NCBI GenBank assembly: GCA_030710605.1
Contig: CP092870.1
Span: forward strand, 54,077,921 to 54,141,920
DNA: 64,000 nt
Direction: 5' to 3'
Origin: Cordylochernes scorpioides
Lineage: Eukaryota; Arthropoda; Arachnida; Pseudoscorpiones; Chernetidae
The notes beneath the pieces are model-generated. The model worked only from the letters and a program-made list of their open reading frames with translations. It was not told the origin of the DNA and ran no database searches. Below, piece by piece: positions 43,830 through 56,400 of the stretch. Positions within the stretch are counted from its first letter, which is position 1. Every line of letters starts with the position of its first letter. Made by a program: the position numbers and the translations under genes.

Positions 43830-46425
43830 AACTTGGATCGGCACTTCGGAAACGAGGAACCAGAGGACGAGATCTCTCTGACCACTTGTGGTTTGTTAGA
43901 TCCGCCCTTTTCTGAGAATGAGGTGAAACTGACGGCTTTCAAGTTCGGGAAAAGGAAATCTCCTGGTCCCGAAGGGATCGATAACACGGTCGTGAAAGCC
44001 CTGGTAAGGATGCACCCATCGCTTCTTTCCAGGTTATTCAATAGGTGCCTGGACACTGGTGCATTTCCTGAGGCATGGAAGGTTGCCCGAGTAGTGCTTC
44101 TCGAAAAGTCTGGTAGAAAGGGTAATTCTCCTAATGATTATCGTCCGCTTTCTTTACTAGTGTGTCTAGGTATGGTCCTGGATAGCCTACTAGCTCAGCG
44201 ACTGAAGCATTGGCTAGAGAGTAATGAACTCCTTTCCTCTTTACAACATGGTTTTAGGGAAGGGAAGAACACAACCACAGCTCTGAACGAGGTGTTAGAG
44301 GGGGTTGAGATGGGCTTAAATAAGGGTGCTTGGGTTCTTTTCGTGGCCCTGGACATGGATGGCGCGTTCAACTCCATGAGCTGGAACAAGATGATGAGAA
44401 ATTTGATGGACATGGGTTTTCCTGATAATTTGTGCAGCTTGGTTCGTGACTTCCTGAGGGATAGACGGATTAGCCTCAGTTTTGGTGGGTGGAAGTTGGA
44501 AAGAAACTGTGCTAGGGGTTGCCCCCAGGGCTCTTGCTGCGGACCTATTCTGTGGAATATCCTGGTAAACACCGTTTTCCAGGAGGAGCTCCCTGAGGGA
44601 GCCAGGCTGGTTCTCTATGCTGACGACCAGTTCTTCATCATTGAGGCTGCTTCGAGAGCGAAGGCTGAGAAGTGTGTTGGAACTTCTCTCCAAATTCTCT
44701 CGATCTGGGCCCATGACTCTGGCCTTAAGTTCAATGTATCCAAAACTAAAGCCCTCAGCTTTAAGCCTAGGGACATAAGAACTAAAAGGAAAGGGATCAA
44801 ATGGTAACACAAGCCGGCTATCAGGATGGAAGGACGGAGGGTAGCGTTGGTCAATAGGATGACCATTCTGGGGGTGGTCATTGATGACAAGATGGGTTGG
44901 CAATACCAGGCGGAGGAGATGGTGGCGAGAGGCAGGGAGGCGTTGTGCAGGCCTGTCCTGGTTGGCTCTCAACAGGGGGGGGGGGGAGAAGGAGGGTACT
45001 ATTTTTAGGAACCTCTGCCTCTCCTGTGTCGAGCCAATCTTGCTATATGCTTCCGGGGCTTGGTGGTGCCGAACCAGGTATCAGAAGGTGGCAACAACTC
45101 TAGAGAGAGTGCAGAGGACAGCGGCACTCAGAATCACAGGGGGATATCGCACTACCAGCAGTGAGGCTTTTTTGGTCCTCGCTGGGCTTATTCCCCTGGG
45201 ATTGAAACTAGAGGAGGAGACCATCAGACATCAGAGAACAGGGAAAATGCCCTGGGACTTGAAGCGGGGTCCCTGGAATCGAAGAGGGATCCAAGGAAGC
45301 ATCCGCAGTGGTTGCCAAAGTGGAATTGGAGTCCTGGAGGGCCGACAGGGATTGGCACGGAGGTTTTCACTGATTGTAGTAAGTCTGGAACCAATACTGG
45401 AGCTGGGGTAGTGATATTCACTAATGGAGAGCTGATCTTCCAAGAAAGTTTAACACTCAGAATGGACGAATTGGTCTTTTCAGCCGAGCTGGTTGCGATC
45501 AGGGTAGCCCTCAGAGTGTGTGCCGAGAAGAACTTTAGCCCGGACTGCCTCTATTCAGATTGTATGACGGCCCTCGTCGCCATCAATCTGGAGAAAGGGC
45601 AACTCGCGCATCAAATAATCCAGGAGCTGGAGATGATGACGCGGGCTCCGGAGCTCCCTTGGTTTAGGAGACACAGCCTCATCGAAGGTAATGAGTTCGC
45701 AGACAGGATCGCTAAGGCAGGATGCTTTAGAGGTAGATCACTGAGGACCCAAGTGACCAAGAAAGAAGTTTATAGGAGGATCAGGGGGCACGTCCAGGAC
45801 TTATTGTTGGACAGATGGAGGAACAGTGTGAAGGGGAGAGAGGTATTCAATGGGGTAACAACACCCAAGTACCTCTGTAAGGTAATGTCCCACAAACTCA
45901 TTAGGGTAGTTCGGGACATGGGCTCTTCCCCAAGCCTCCACAGATTTATAATTAAGAGAAACCCTGATTGCGTCTATGGAGAAAGGGCTATGAATGCACG
46001 CCACTACGTCTTGGATTGTCCAAGGGTAGTGGGTGTGCAGGAAGAGAGAAGGAGGGCGAGGGGCGCGATCGAGAGTAAGCTGCTGAGAAATCACAGCAAG
46101 CTTCTTGAGAAAGCCCACGACGTGGCAGCTGAGCTTTTCCTCAGCTGTGAGTGAACAGAGTCGACCGGGGGCTGCCTCCCCGCGGTCCCTGCTGGACACA
46201 GTTGATAGTTTCCTAATTTGCTATGATTAAAGGCCACCGGTATATAAATCCTTCCAGACACGTTGTCTGGGAGGTGGTGTTTCCAGGTACAATGTCCAAG
46301 CACTAGCTTGGATACCGTTACTTGGCTTATGAGTTGAACAGAATAGCTGCGAAGGGCATGCTTCGCATGCCGGATTGTGGACCTAAAGGTCTGGGTGGCC
46401 ATCTGCTTCTAGGGTATACCAACTG
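43830..46425 (+). pseudogene. LINE B (R1-like), RT plus RNase H
   Basis: 5'-truncated, inserted in LINE A. RT 43833-44807: FGKRKSPGPEGIDN, VVLLEKSGRKGNSPNDYRPL, FVALDMDGAFNSMSW, GCPQGSCCGPILWN, active site LYADDQFFI. TAA at 44805-44807 and a frameshift in the G-run at about 44977-44986. The thumb is at 44881-45411 (CVEPILLYASGAWW). A further frameshift leads into RNase H 45368-45720: FTDCSKSGTNTGAGVV, ELVFSAELVAIRVAL, LYSDCMTALVA, LIEGNEFADRIAKAG. The zinc-ribbon tail ends at 46154 (NARHYVLDCPRV). The 3' UTR is about 46155-46425. Better preserved than A and C. Confidence 0.9.
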
Positions 46426-47565
46426 TGCTTAGGTGGGATCCTCCAGTTCTTGTTTATTTTGGCTACTGTTTCTATTTCTTTAAAAGTAAGTTTATTTTTC
46501 TGTAGCAAGGGTTCTTTTGTGCCTTTTTTCGCTAGCGCATCAGCAGCTTCATTGCCTTCAATGCTAACATGTAAGGGTATCCATTGAAGGTGAATTTTTG
46601 AGGTATTGAGAGTTTTTGGATATACCCAATTATGTTCCTGCTTACTTTGTCTCTAAGATCCCCTGTGTGACTCAAGTGTTGTATGGCACTTCTACTATCA
46701 GTAAGAATCCATATATAGTGATGTTTAATGTTTCTGATGGATTTTGAGACTTCATAGATGGCTATAAGTTCTGATCTGAAGACTGAGCAAAATTCTGGGT
46801 TTCTTCTGTTTATTTTCTCAATGCCATTTGTGGTTTTGATGAGACAGCCACTGCCAGTGTGTCCTAACTCGTCTCTGCTACCATCGGTATAGATAGTAAT
46901 TGCATTTTTAAGAATTTTATTAATTATTTCTAATTGTTTTAAGTATTCTGGATTTTGGTATTGTCTGTTGGTGGGTTCATTTAAAGTGGCATTAAAAATA
47001 ACATTTTGTTAATGGTTCGCATGGAGATATTTTTTCAGCTGAATAATTTTTTTCCATTTTATATTTTAAAAATCCATTTCTTTTGGCCAGGTGGAGAGGG
47101 CCTTCTTTTTTGAATCTTATATTGGGTTCCCAAATAAGTATGTAATTGAAAGTTCTGTGTTTGTTTACATAACTCTTGATTTTGTTTATATATTTTGGCA
47201 GATTGTAGCTTATTCTATCCTTCAAGGGCATAATGTCTGCCTCGTAAAGTACAATATTATTAGGGCAGGTTTTTCGAAGACCTGTAATATTTCTGGCTGC
47301 ACTTAGTTGTATCCTTTCCAGTGATTTTAGATTTGTTTCAGATGCTGTACCATAGATTTGATATCCATATTCCAAGATAGGTCTCATTAGAGATGTGTAA
47401 GTTAATTTTAGTGTTGTTGCTTCAGCTCCCCACTCTTCCTGAAATATATTTCAAGATTTTTAGTCGGTCTCTTCATTTTCTAACAACTCCTTCAATATGC
47501 TTACTGGTTTTAATTTTTGGATCCAGGGTGTAGCCGAGATATTTAGGATGTTTATTATATTGTAA
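46396..47565 (-). pseudogene. LINE C 3' half: RT thumb and RNase H
   Basis: Minus strand. HPKYLGYTLDPKI (about 47550) begins the thumb, and RPILEYGYQIYGTASETNLK (47387) continues it. RNase H is intact-looking at 46990-46560: ITIYTDGSRDELGHTGSG, FRSELIAIYEVSK, LTDSRSAIQHL. The end is near 46396. It joins 53640-55628 once the 6-kb insertion 47566-53640 is removed. Confidence 0.85.
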
Positions 47566-49831
47566 CTAGCCGAGTGACCCGGGCAACGCCCCGGGTTTAC
47601 CCGAAGGACCCGCAGGTGAGAAACTATAGAAGAAAAATTTTAACAAATCAGAAAATGAAATTGCAAACAACAGAACTACACTACTTTAAGGACATGAGAG
47701 CACATGCACTGTATCACCATACGTGTACCATTTTCAAAGACCCTGCTTAGGATTAAAACTTCTCAGAAGCATAACAATAGTACCAACCTAGAGGTTAACT
47801 GGTGTGGATGCATTCCTCTGGGAGTGAGACTATTGAGAAATTCAGTAGGGAGTTATTTTGCTTCTCCGCATTCTAACACTCCAACTGTTAACACTGTGGA
47901 AACACTGACTCATGTTTGGTAAGCAATTTCAGGGAAGAAACTATAGACATTGGATTAAATAAATTATTAATTAAATTGCATTAAATAAAAATTATTAGAT
48001 TTAAATAAATATTATTAGAGTGAAAAAAAAAGAAAGAAATTAACAAATTAGAAAATAAAATTTCAAAAAATACAACTATATTGCAGATAAGATAAGAGGA
48101 CCTTATTAAAAATACATAAACAAACTGTAATTCGACACTCGATAATTCGACACTTTCGATAATTCGACACTTTCGATAATTCGACACTTTCGATAATTCG
48201 ACCATTTTAAAAATCAAATTTACAAGGTTGATTGTTGTTTAAATACAACTTTGCTTTTGCATGCATAAACACAGGCTCTTGTAGCAAGAACCCAAATATT
48301 ATTTATAGTCATAGCAAAAACAAACTTTAGTGAAAACTGATGCCTCTTCAGAATGAATGGAAGACTGAAATCTGAAGGAGCAGAATATATGGGTCATTTA
48401 TACTTTCACCAATGCCTTTAGGATCTTTGCGATGGAACGCGTATGGTGTTTCAGCGCATGTGCTCTCATGTCCTTGAAGCACATATACTGACAGTGCCCA
48501 AAGTTGAACACACTGTATAGTGTCTGAAATATCTTTGGCCCCTTCGGATACCAACCTTCGCTTCATTCTAGAGAGGCGTTAGTTTTCATGTCATATCTGT
48601 AATATAGTTTTGTTGTTTGCAATTTTCTTTTTTTTTTCCCCTTTCAAATATGTATCCACTCTGAAATATAGTTTGTAAATTTTTATTCCAATTTATTTTC
48701 TTATATATATATGTATTTTTTTTTCATTTCCAAAATATTTATTTATACTTTCACCAATGCCTTTAGGATCTTTGCGATGGAACACGTATGGTGTTTCAGC
48801 GCATGTGCTCTCATGTCCTTGAAGCACATATACTGACAGTGCCCAAAGTTGAACACACTGTATAGTGTCTGAAATATCTTTGGCCCCTTCGGATACCAAC
48901 CTTCGCTTCATTCTAGAGAGGCGTTAGTTTTCACTAAGGTTGGCTTTTGCTATGACTATAAATAAGGCTCAAGGCCAAACCTTGGCTACAAGAGCCTGTG
49001 TTTACGCACGGACAACTTTATATGTAGCTTTTTCAAGTGTGCGAACATTGGATAGCATACATGTAAAGATGACCCATATCTTCTGCTCCTTCAGATTTCA
49101 GTCTTCCATTCATTCTGAAGAGGCATCAGTTTTCACTAAAGTTGGGTTCTTGCTACAAGAGCCTGTGTTTATGCATGCAAAATCAAAGTTGTATTTAAAC
49201 AACAATCAACCTTGTAAATTTGATTTTTAAAATGGTCGAATTATCGAAAGTGTCGAATTATCGATAGTGTCGAATTACAGTTTGTTTATTTATTTTTTAA
49301 TAAGGTCCTCTTATCTTATCTGCAATATAGTTGTATTTTTCGAAATTTTATTTTCTAATTTGTTAATTTTTTCTTTTTTTTTTCACTCGAATAATATTTA
49401 TTTAAATCTAATAATTTTTATTTAATGCAATTTAATTAATAATATTTTTAATCCAATGTCTATAGTTTCTTCCCTGAAATTGCTTACCAAACATGAGTCA
49501 GTGTTTCCACAGTGTTAACAGTTGGAGTGTTAGAATGCGGAGAAGCAAAATAACTCCCTACTGAATTTCTCAATAGTCTTACTCCCAGAGGAATGCATCC
49601 ACACCAGTTAACCTCTAGGTTGGTACTATTGTTATGCTTCTGAGAAGTTTTAATCCTAAGCAGGGTCTTTGAAAATGGTACACGTATGGTGATACAGTGC
49701 ATGTGCTCTCATGTCCTTAAAGGACATTGTTTGCAATTTCATTTTCTGATTTGTTAAAATTTTTCTTCTATAGTTTCTCACCTGCGGGTCCTTCGGGTAA
49801 ACCCGGGACGTTGCCCGGGTCACTCGGCTAG
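47566..49831. mobile_element. Palindromic Helitron derivative with two outward 3' ends
   Basis: Both termini read, facing outward, CCCGGGTCACTCGGCTAG preceded by a CCCGGG hairpin, and are flanked by A on the left and T on the right. CTAG after a short GC hairpin is the Helitron 3' end signature. Arms 47566-48398 and 49831-49072 are near-identical and include repeated GTGTCGAATTATCGA. In the middle a segment of about 185 bp occurs as direct copies (48398-48580 and 48743-48930). No TC-type 5' end is seen. The 72-aa frames in the arms and repeats are repeat translations. Confidence 0.75.
48937..49080 (+). pseudogene. Helitron helicase C-terminal fragment
   Basis: LAFAMTINKAQGQTL and LYVAFSSVRTLDSIHVK match the final Pif1-like helicase motifs of Helitron proteins (TINK-QGQT, LYVA-SR). 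An ACVYAR segment replaces the usual residues between the motifs. Only about 45 residues remain. Confidence 0.85.
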
Positions 49832-49943
49832 TTAACAACATATTAGACTGCAGAGCGCAAAAATGTAGAAAACTGTATGTATATAATTGTATGCAAATAA
49901 TTGTATGTATAGATCAATGAGTAAAATAATTTTTTTTTGCTTA

Positions 49944-50366
49944 TCCCTAGTACACGTGGTACAGGCCTTGATAATCATGGTGGGTAGAGTAGGCGACTGT
50001 TTTTACTCTAAGTACACCACATGTCTAAACATGTATATATATATATTGCGTATGATATTGTTTTTTACAGCACAATACAACAATGTTGGCAAGTTTCTCT
50101 AGAGTGGAATGTCGAGGTGACGAATCCACTCCAGGGCCTCCTCTGTCTAAACATGTGAAAAGCAGTTCGACTTTGCATGTACAAGTGTGCCAGAGCCCCG
50201 TTTGATTACTTGCGCTTGCTGGTGGGGTTGGACTTTTGCAAGAATCAGAAGCCATTGGAGCTTTTTTTTTTTATTTTTTCAGAAAAAAGTGCCCAATGCG
50301 GGAATCGAACCCGGGTCGTAGCGGTCGAAAACCAATGGCTTAGACCATCCTTCCACCAACCCCCAG
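49944..50366 (-). mobile_element. tRNA-derived SINE with a nested insertion
   Basis: On the minus strand from 50366: GGTGGAAGGATGGTCTAAGC (A-box region) and CCCGGGTTCGATTCCCGC (perfect B box GGTTCGATTCC), a tRNA-like Pol III promoter, followed by the SINE body to 49944. About 110 bp is inserted at about 50036-50145 and flanked by repeated GTCTAAACATGT. An older copy lies at 37362-37645. Confidence 0.75.
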
Positions 50367-53044
50367 TAAAATAAGTAAATAAAAAGAAGACCAAAAATAA
50401 GTGATAATAGTTTATTGAATAACAAATAAAAAAAAATCTTTCAGGTGAAAAATTATAGGCATTGGTAAAAAAGTAAACAAGAGAAATAGCCTAGCGGTCA
50501 GGGGAGTGAGTCTTCCATGGCCTTTCCGAGGCATGACAGAAGACGCTCAAAAAAAAAAGGTAAAATAAGAACCAAGCAGAGGAAATCTATAAAACTGAAA
50601 GCCAGGACAGGCATAAAAAGAAAATTCCAAGCATGTGAGGAAACAATTGATGAAAAAAAAAAGGATTCCAAAAAAATACTGCAAAAAAGAAACCAGACAC
50701 AAAAAGCAACAATTGAGTACACAAATACAGCATCAGCCTATTTATGAGATGAAAAAAAAAGACAGACACAAAAATGGAGCTAAATTCAAATGAAAAACTA
50801 TAACAAATTAATAAAAGAAAATAAGACCTAATCCAAATAATTTAATAAAAAAAAAGCAACAATTGAGTACACAAATACAGCATCAGCCTATTTATGAGAA
50901 GAAAAAAAAAAAGACACAAAAATGGAGCTAAATTCAAATGAAAAACTATAACAAATTAATAAAAGAAAATAAGACCTAATCCAAATAATTTAATTTAAAA
51001 AAAAGTCACACACTATTAAATTATTTGGATTAGGTCTTATTAATGAGAAAAAAAAAGATGCCAAAAAAGATAACCAGATACAAAAATTGTGCTAAATTCA
51101 AATGAAAAACTATAACAAACACTTATAAAAGATAGAATAAAAGTAATAATTCAATCTACAATTCGAAAAATAATATAACCTGGTGAGTTCCCAGAAAAGG
51201 TTAACTTTGGTAGGCGGCGCTGTACGTTGACACCGCCGTACCTTCGAGCCGAACCAACGGCTTAGACCATCCTTCCACCAACCCCCAGTAAAATAAGTAA
51301 ATAAAAAGAAGACCAAAAATAAGTGATAATAGTTTATTGAATAACAAATAAAAAAAAATCTTTCAGGTGAAAAATTATAGGCATTGGTAAAAAAGTAAAC
51401 AAGAGAAATAGCCTAGCGGTCAGGGGAGTGAGTCTTCCACGGCCTTTCCGAGGCATGACAGAAGACGCTCAAAAAAAAAAAGGTAAAATAAGAACCAATC
51501 AGAGGAAATCTATAAAACTGAAAGCCAGGACAGGCATAAAAAGAAAATTCCAAGCATGTGAGGAAACAATTGATGAAAAAAAAAGGATTCCAAAAAAATA
51601 CTGCAAAAAAGAAACCAGACACAAAAAGCAACAATTGAGTACACAAATACAGCATCAGCCTATTTATGAGATGAAAAAAAAAGACAGACACAAAAATGGA
51701 GCTAAATTCAAATGAAAAACTATAACAAATTAATAAAAGAAAATAAGACCTAATCCAAATAATTTAATAAAAAAAAAGCAACAATTGAGTACACAAATAC
51801 AGCATTAGCCTATTTATGAGAAGAAAAAAAAAAGACAGACACAAAAATTCTTTAATAAAAGAAAATAAGACCTAATCCAAATAATTTAATTAAAAAAAAT
51901 GTCACACACTATTAAATTATTTGGATTAGGTCTTATTAATGAGAAAAAAAAAGATGCCAAAAAAGATAACCAGATACAAAAATCGTGCTAAATTCAAATG
52001 AAAAACTATAACAAACACTTATAAAAGATAGAATAAAAGTAATAATTCAATCTACAATTCGAAAAATAATATAACCTGGTGAGTTCCCAGAAAAGGTTAA
52101 CTTTGGTAGGCGGCGCTGTACGTTGACACCGCCGTACCTTCGAGCCGAACCAACGGCTTAGACCATCCTTCCACCAACCCCCAGTAAAATAAGTAAATAA
52201 AAAGAAGACCAAAAATAAGTGATAATAGTTTATTGAATAACAAATAAAAAAAAATCTTTCAGGTGAAAAATTATAGGCATTGGTAAAAAAGTAAACAAGA
52301 GAAATAGCCTAGCGGTCAGGGGAGTGAGTCTTCCACGGCCTTTCCGAGGCATGACAGAAGACGCGCAAAAAAAAAAAGGTAAAATAAGAACCAAGCAGAG
52401 GAAATCTATAAAACTGAAAGCCAGGACAGGCATAAAAAGAAAATTCCAAGCATGTGAGGAAACAATTGATGAAAAAAAAAAGGATTCCAAAAAAATACTG
52501 CAAAAAAGAAACCAGACACAAAAAGCAACAATTGAGTACACAAATACAGCATCAGCCTATTTATGAGATGAAAAAAAAAAGACAGACACAAAAATGGAGC
52601 TAAATTCAAATGAAAAACTATAACAAATTAATAAAAGAAAATAAGACCTAATCCAAATAATTTAATTTAAAAAAAAGCAACAATTGAGTACACAAATACA
52701 GCATCAGCCTATTTATGAGAAGAAAAAAAAAGACAGACACAAAAATTCTTTAATAAAAGAAAATAAGACCTAATCCAAATAATTTAATTTAAAAAAAAGT
52801 CACACACTATTAAATTATTTGGATTAGGTCTTATTAATGAGAAAAAAAAAGATGCCAAAAAAGATAACCAGATACAAAAATTGTGCTAAATTCAAATGAA
52901 AAACTGTAACAAACACTTATAAAAGATAGAATAAAAGTAATAATTCAATCTACAATTCGAAAAATAATATAACCTGGTGAGTTCCCAGAAAAGGTTAACT
53001 TTGGTAGGCGGCGCTGTACGTTGACACCGCCGTACCTTCGAGCC
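50335..53044. repeat. 0.9-kb tandem array, three copies
   Basis: Units begin about 50335, 51254 and 52150 with the SINE head fragment GGCTTAGACCATCCTTCCAC and end CGCCGTACCTTCGAGCCG. Lengths are about 919, 896 and 895 bp. Each contains TAGCCTAGCGGTCAGGGGAG (A-box-like), an internal direct duplication (GCAACAATTGAGTACACAAA) and inverted CCTAATCCAAATAATTTAAT/ATTAAATTATTTGGATTAGG. The frames inside are Lys-rich repeat translations, not genes. Confidence 0.88.
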
Positions 53045-53640
53045 GTTTTACACGAGTTAAAGCGAAGATTTTGGACATAGTGATTTTTACATTTCGATCT
53101 TTTATATTAATATATATACTTACTATTTCGAATTATTTTTCTAAAAACGAACATTATTTTTTTTAATTATCTGAAACTAACCTAATTCAACTTATCTAAA
53201 ACTAACCTTATTTAGCGATTAAACTAACATAATTTAACCTATTTGAATCTAACCTCATATACACTTTTACACTACCTTTTCAATTCAAAATTAAATTAAA
53301 ATAAGTTTATATTAAATAATAACAATTTTAAAAATCGACTTTCTGGTTCACACTTTTGTATCTAATCAATTATGTATTTCTTTATTTCTCTCTATAAAAG
53401 TTTCGCAATTGTAAACAAAAGAATTGATGATGATAAATGCAAAAAATCTACGATTGTAAACTAGATTAAATTAAAAAATAAAAATAACTGTTAACATTAG
53501 GAAAATAAAAACAGGCCTATCATACGAAGAAAAAAATAACGAAAATTTTGGTATATAGATCGTTATGTGTAGTTCAGAATCTTCGGAGGAGATAGCTCAG
53601 GACTTTACAATGGAAAACTCTGTTACGGTATTATCTAAAT
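53045..53640. other. AT-rich DNA completing the insert in LINE C
   Basis: Contains irregular repeats of AACCTAATTCAAC/AACTAACCTTATTTA (about 53165-53260). No gene. With 47566-53044 it separates the halves of LINE C. Confidence 0.4.
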
Positions 53641-55628
53641 AGATTGTTCTTCTTTCAGAATAATATTTGGTCTTATTTTGTAGAGTTTCTTATCGGTAGT
53701 AAAAAGACAGGTTTCAGATTTTTGAGGGTTAAATTCTAATTTATTTTTATTAGCAAATTTTTCTAGGTGGAGAAGAGTCTTGTTCAAATCTCTTTCAGCT
53801 TTTTTCCAGTTAGTGTTGCTGCTCCATAGAATAATGTCATCAGCGAAAAGTCCAATATTGGTTTTACTTGAAAAATTTTCTTCTATGCCTGCAATAAATA
53901 GGGTGAAGAGAGTTGGGCTAAGGATTGATCCTTGTGGTAATCCTTGGTACAATTTGAAGGTTTTAGATAGAGTGCCATTATATTTGACCCTGATTTATAT
54001 ATTTTTAAGGGAATTATTTATCCAAGTGATAGCTTTTCCATCAATTTTGAAAGGTTTGTATAATTTTGTAATTAACTTGTTTTTCCATACCTTATCAAAA
54101 GCTTGTGTAAGGTCTAAAAAGCAGCTATGATGTGGTTAGTTGGTTTTTTTGTTTTATGCATCTTTTACCTTTTGTGTGAAAAATAAGAGTTGGTCTTTTG
54201 TCCCATGTCCTTTCCTAAATCCATATTGTTCTTCTGGTAAGAGATTTCTTGTGTCGGGGTGGTAGGTGAGTCGTCTGAGTATAATTTTTTCCATTAATTT
54301 GCAACAAATATTTGTTAGGGAGATAGGTCGGTAGTTTTTTGGGTCATCAGCAGATTTGTCAAGTTTTTTAATGGGAATTATTGTTGCAGTTTTACAGTCT
54401 TGAGGCAATTTTCCAGTTTTCCAGGAGTTATTGAAAATATTAAGAAGTCTTTCTTTGCCAATTTTGCCCAAGTTTGATATCATTCGGCCATGGATTCCAT
54501 CTGGCCCAGGAGTCTTGTTTAGGTCAGTGTTTTCTAATGCATTAGCTAGCTTTTTCATATTGATTTTTTTCATGGAAAATATTATGAGTACTGGTGACAT
54601 TTTAAAGTCATGAATAATCTTTCGGGCCTTTTTTCAACCTTGATTTTACTACTTATTTGATATGAATTACCTAAAAGATTGGCAGCAATTTTGTCATTAG
54701 TTGCTGGTGTACTATCTGTATTCTTAATCATATTTGTGTTTTCAGTTTTTGGCTGGGCTCTGTCAATTTGTTTTGCCAAATTCCAAAGTTTTGTATTTGG
54801 GTTTCTTGGGTTCAGGTTTTCACAAGTTTGTTTCCATTTTTTCCTTTTCACATTTACGTATAATCTTTTTATTTTTGCAATCACAATGTTTAGTTCAGTT
54901 ATACAATTTGTTTGGTTTTGGGTGCACTTTTTTGTAGTTCATTTCTTTTAGTTATAAGTGTTTGAATATTTTTTGCCTGGTGTGTATAATTTGGAATCCA
55001 TTTCTTAATAATACCTCTTGGTATTGCAACTTTGGCTGCTTCAATAATGGTGTTTTCGAAAGATATCATATTAGCCTTTTTGAAGTTCCAGAATTTTTCT
55101 TAATTGAGCTATTTTTGGTCTTGGTGCTAGTTTCTATCAAATTAGGCAAATGATCACGTCCAAAACTTTTTAATATTTGCTATTTGCATTTGTGGAAAAT
55201 GTCAGGATAGTAAAAACTTATATTAGTATTATAGTATTAGTATTAGTATTATATTAGTATTAGTATTATAGCTTGTATGAATGATGGGTAGGATTCCCAT
55301 CATTTAAGCACATGAAGGCATTGTCGTCAAATATGTTTGATATTATTTTGCCTCTTGGGTTTTTTTTTTTGGCGTAGGACATCCCCATAGTTGATGTTTG
55401 GCATTAAGGTCACCTACAATAATAGTGTTGTCTGTAAGAAATTGAGCCATTGTTCCATCGTCAATAAATGTATTGTTTGGAGGGTGATACATATTGTATA
55501 TGTTGATGGCTTTGTTTTGATTGAGGTAGACTTTGATACCTTGGGCTTCGAGGTCTAATGTGTTTGTAATATTAACGGCTATGTCCTCATAGTACAATTT
55601 CTTGATTAAAAATGCTAGGCCACGCCTT
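53641..55628 (-). pseudogene. LINE C 5' half: endonuclease and RT (Jockey-like)
   Basis: Minus strand. Endonuclease at 55628-55343 (RRGLAFLIKKLYYEDIAVNI, INIYNMYHPPNN, IIVGDLNAKHQLWGCP). Linker with KRKKWKQTCENLNPRNPNTK at about 54840. RT: LNKTPGPDGIHGRMISNLG, TIIPIKKLDKSADDPKNYRP, EEQYGFRKGHGTKDQL (54600-54154), a frame break, then YQGLPQGSILSPTLFTLFIAGI and LFADDIILW (53952-53635). The 5' truncation falls inside LINE A at 55628. Many frameshifts. Confidence 0.88.
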
Positions 55629-56400
55629 TTAACAGCATATACAGATGGATCTTCAGACATTACCCTGAGTAATGGAGGGGCCGGAATTAACATAATACTG
55701 CAAGATGGAACAAACATCAAAATCAAAGAAGGAGCAAGAAAGATTTCGTCAAACTTCACTTGTGAACTGACAGCTATCTGGAAAGCTATTGATGTATGCC
55801 TTAACCAACCATCCCTGCATCAAGCAGAAGGAATTATAATATACTGTACAACGACTTCATATCCGATCTAGAAGCAATTCAAAAGGGCAATACTATAATC
55901 ACACAGAAAATACATTCGTTACTTACTCAACTGATATCATTGGAGAATAATTGCATTCTACAATGGAATTCTGCCAGTGTTTGGATCGGGGGTAATGAAA
56001 TGGCAGTTGAATTGGCAAAGGAAGCCAGAAGGCTGAGCCAAAATAAAGAACAAATGTCAGTATTTGACGCTGATGCTTTGGCAAAATACAAGATAATTAA
56101 ACAAAAAATAAGAAAAGATCAAATATGTGAAATAAACTCTGAGAGAAAACTGACAAAAACTATAAGAAGACTTAGAACAAAACATTATAAAGGAATGAAA
56201 ATACATCCAGATGGCACAAGAACCTATAGAATATGCAACAACTGTCCTGGTGTGGAACTAACACCTACCCACATATTCTCATTCCCGCAGCCTTGCAAGA
56301 AAATTGACATAGACCCAGAGCATCAGCTTTATACATCCAAGATAGTGAACATTGCTGATGCAGCTGTGATAGAAATGCAAGGAGACATCTGAGGCTATTT
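55629..56400 (+). pseudogene. LINE A RNase H and C-terminal tail (displaced)
   Basis: Plus strand, in the orientation of LINE A. LTAYTDGSSDITLSNGGAGI, FTCELTAIWKAIDV, a frame break at about 55860, then WIGGNEMAVELAKEARRLSQ and a Cys-containing tail (CNNCPGVELTPTHIFSFPQ) ending at 56392. Catalytic Asp and Glu are visible; the H-x-G/N-E block reads WIGGNE. Confidence 0.8.

Noticed and set aside
47704-47922. 72-aa conserved protein, repeated at 49484-49702
   Set aside because: Mirror translations of the Helitron arms; conservation reflects the inverted repeat.
48348-48911. Two 72-aa minus-strand proteins (MKRRLVSEGAKD start)
   Set aside because: Translations of a direct duplication in the Helitron core; no domain and no gene signals.
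50285-50362. Functional tRNA gene on the minus strand
   Set aside because: Perfect B box, but no closed acceptor stem is evident, and the same sequence heads a SINE with a second copy at 37.6 kb.
50517-52566. Lys-rich frames repeated three times
   Set aside because: Translations of A-rich tandem units; not supported as genes.
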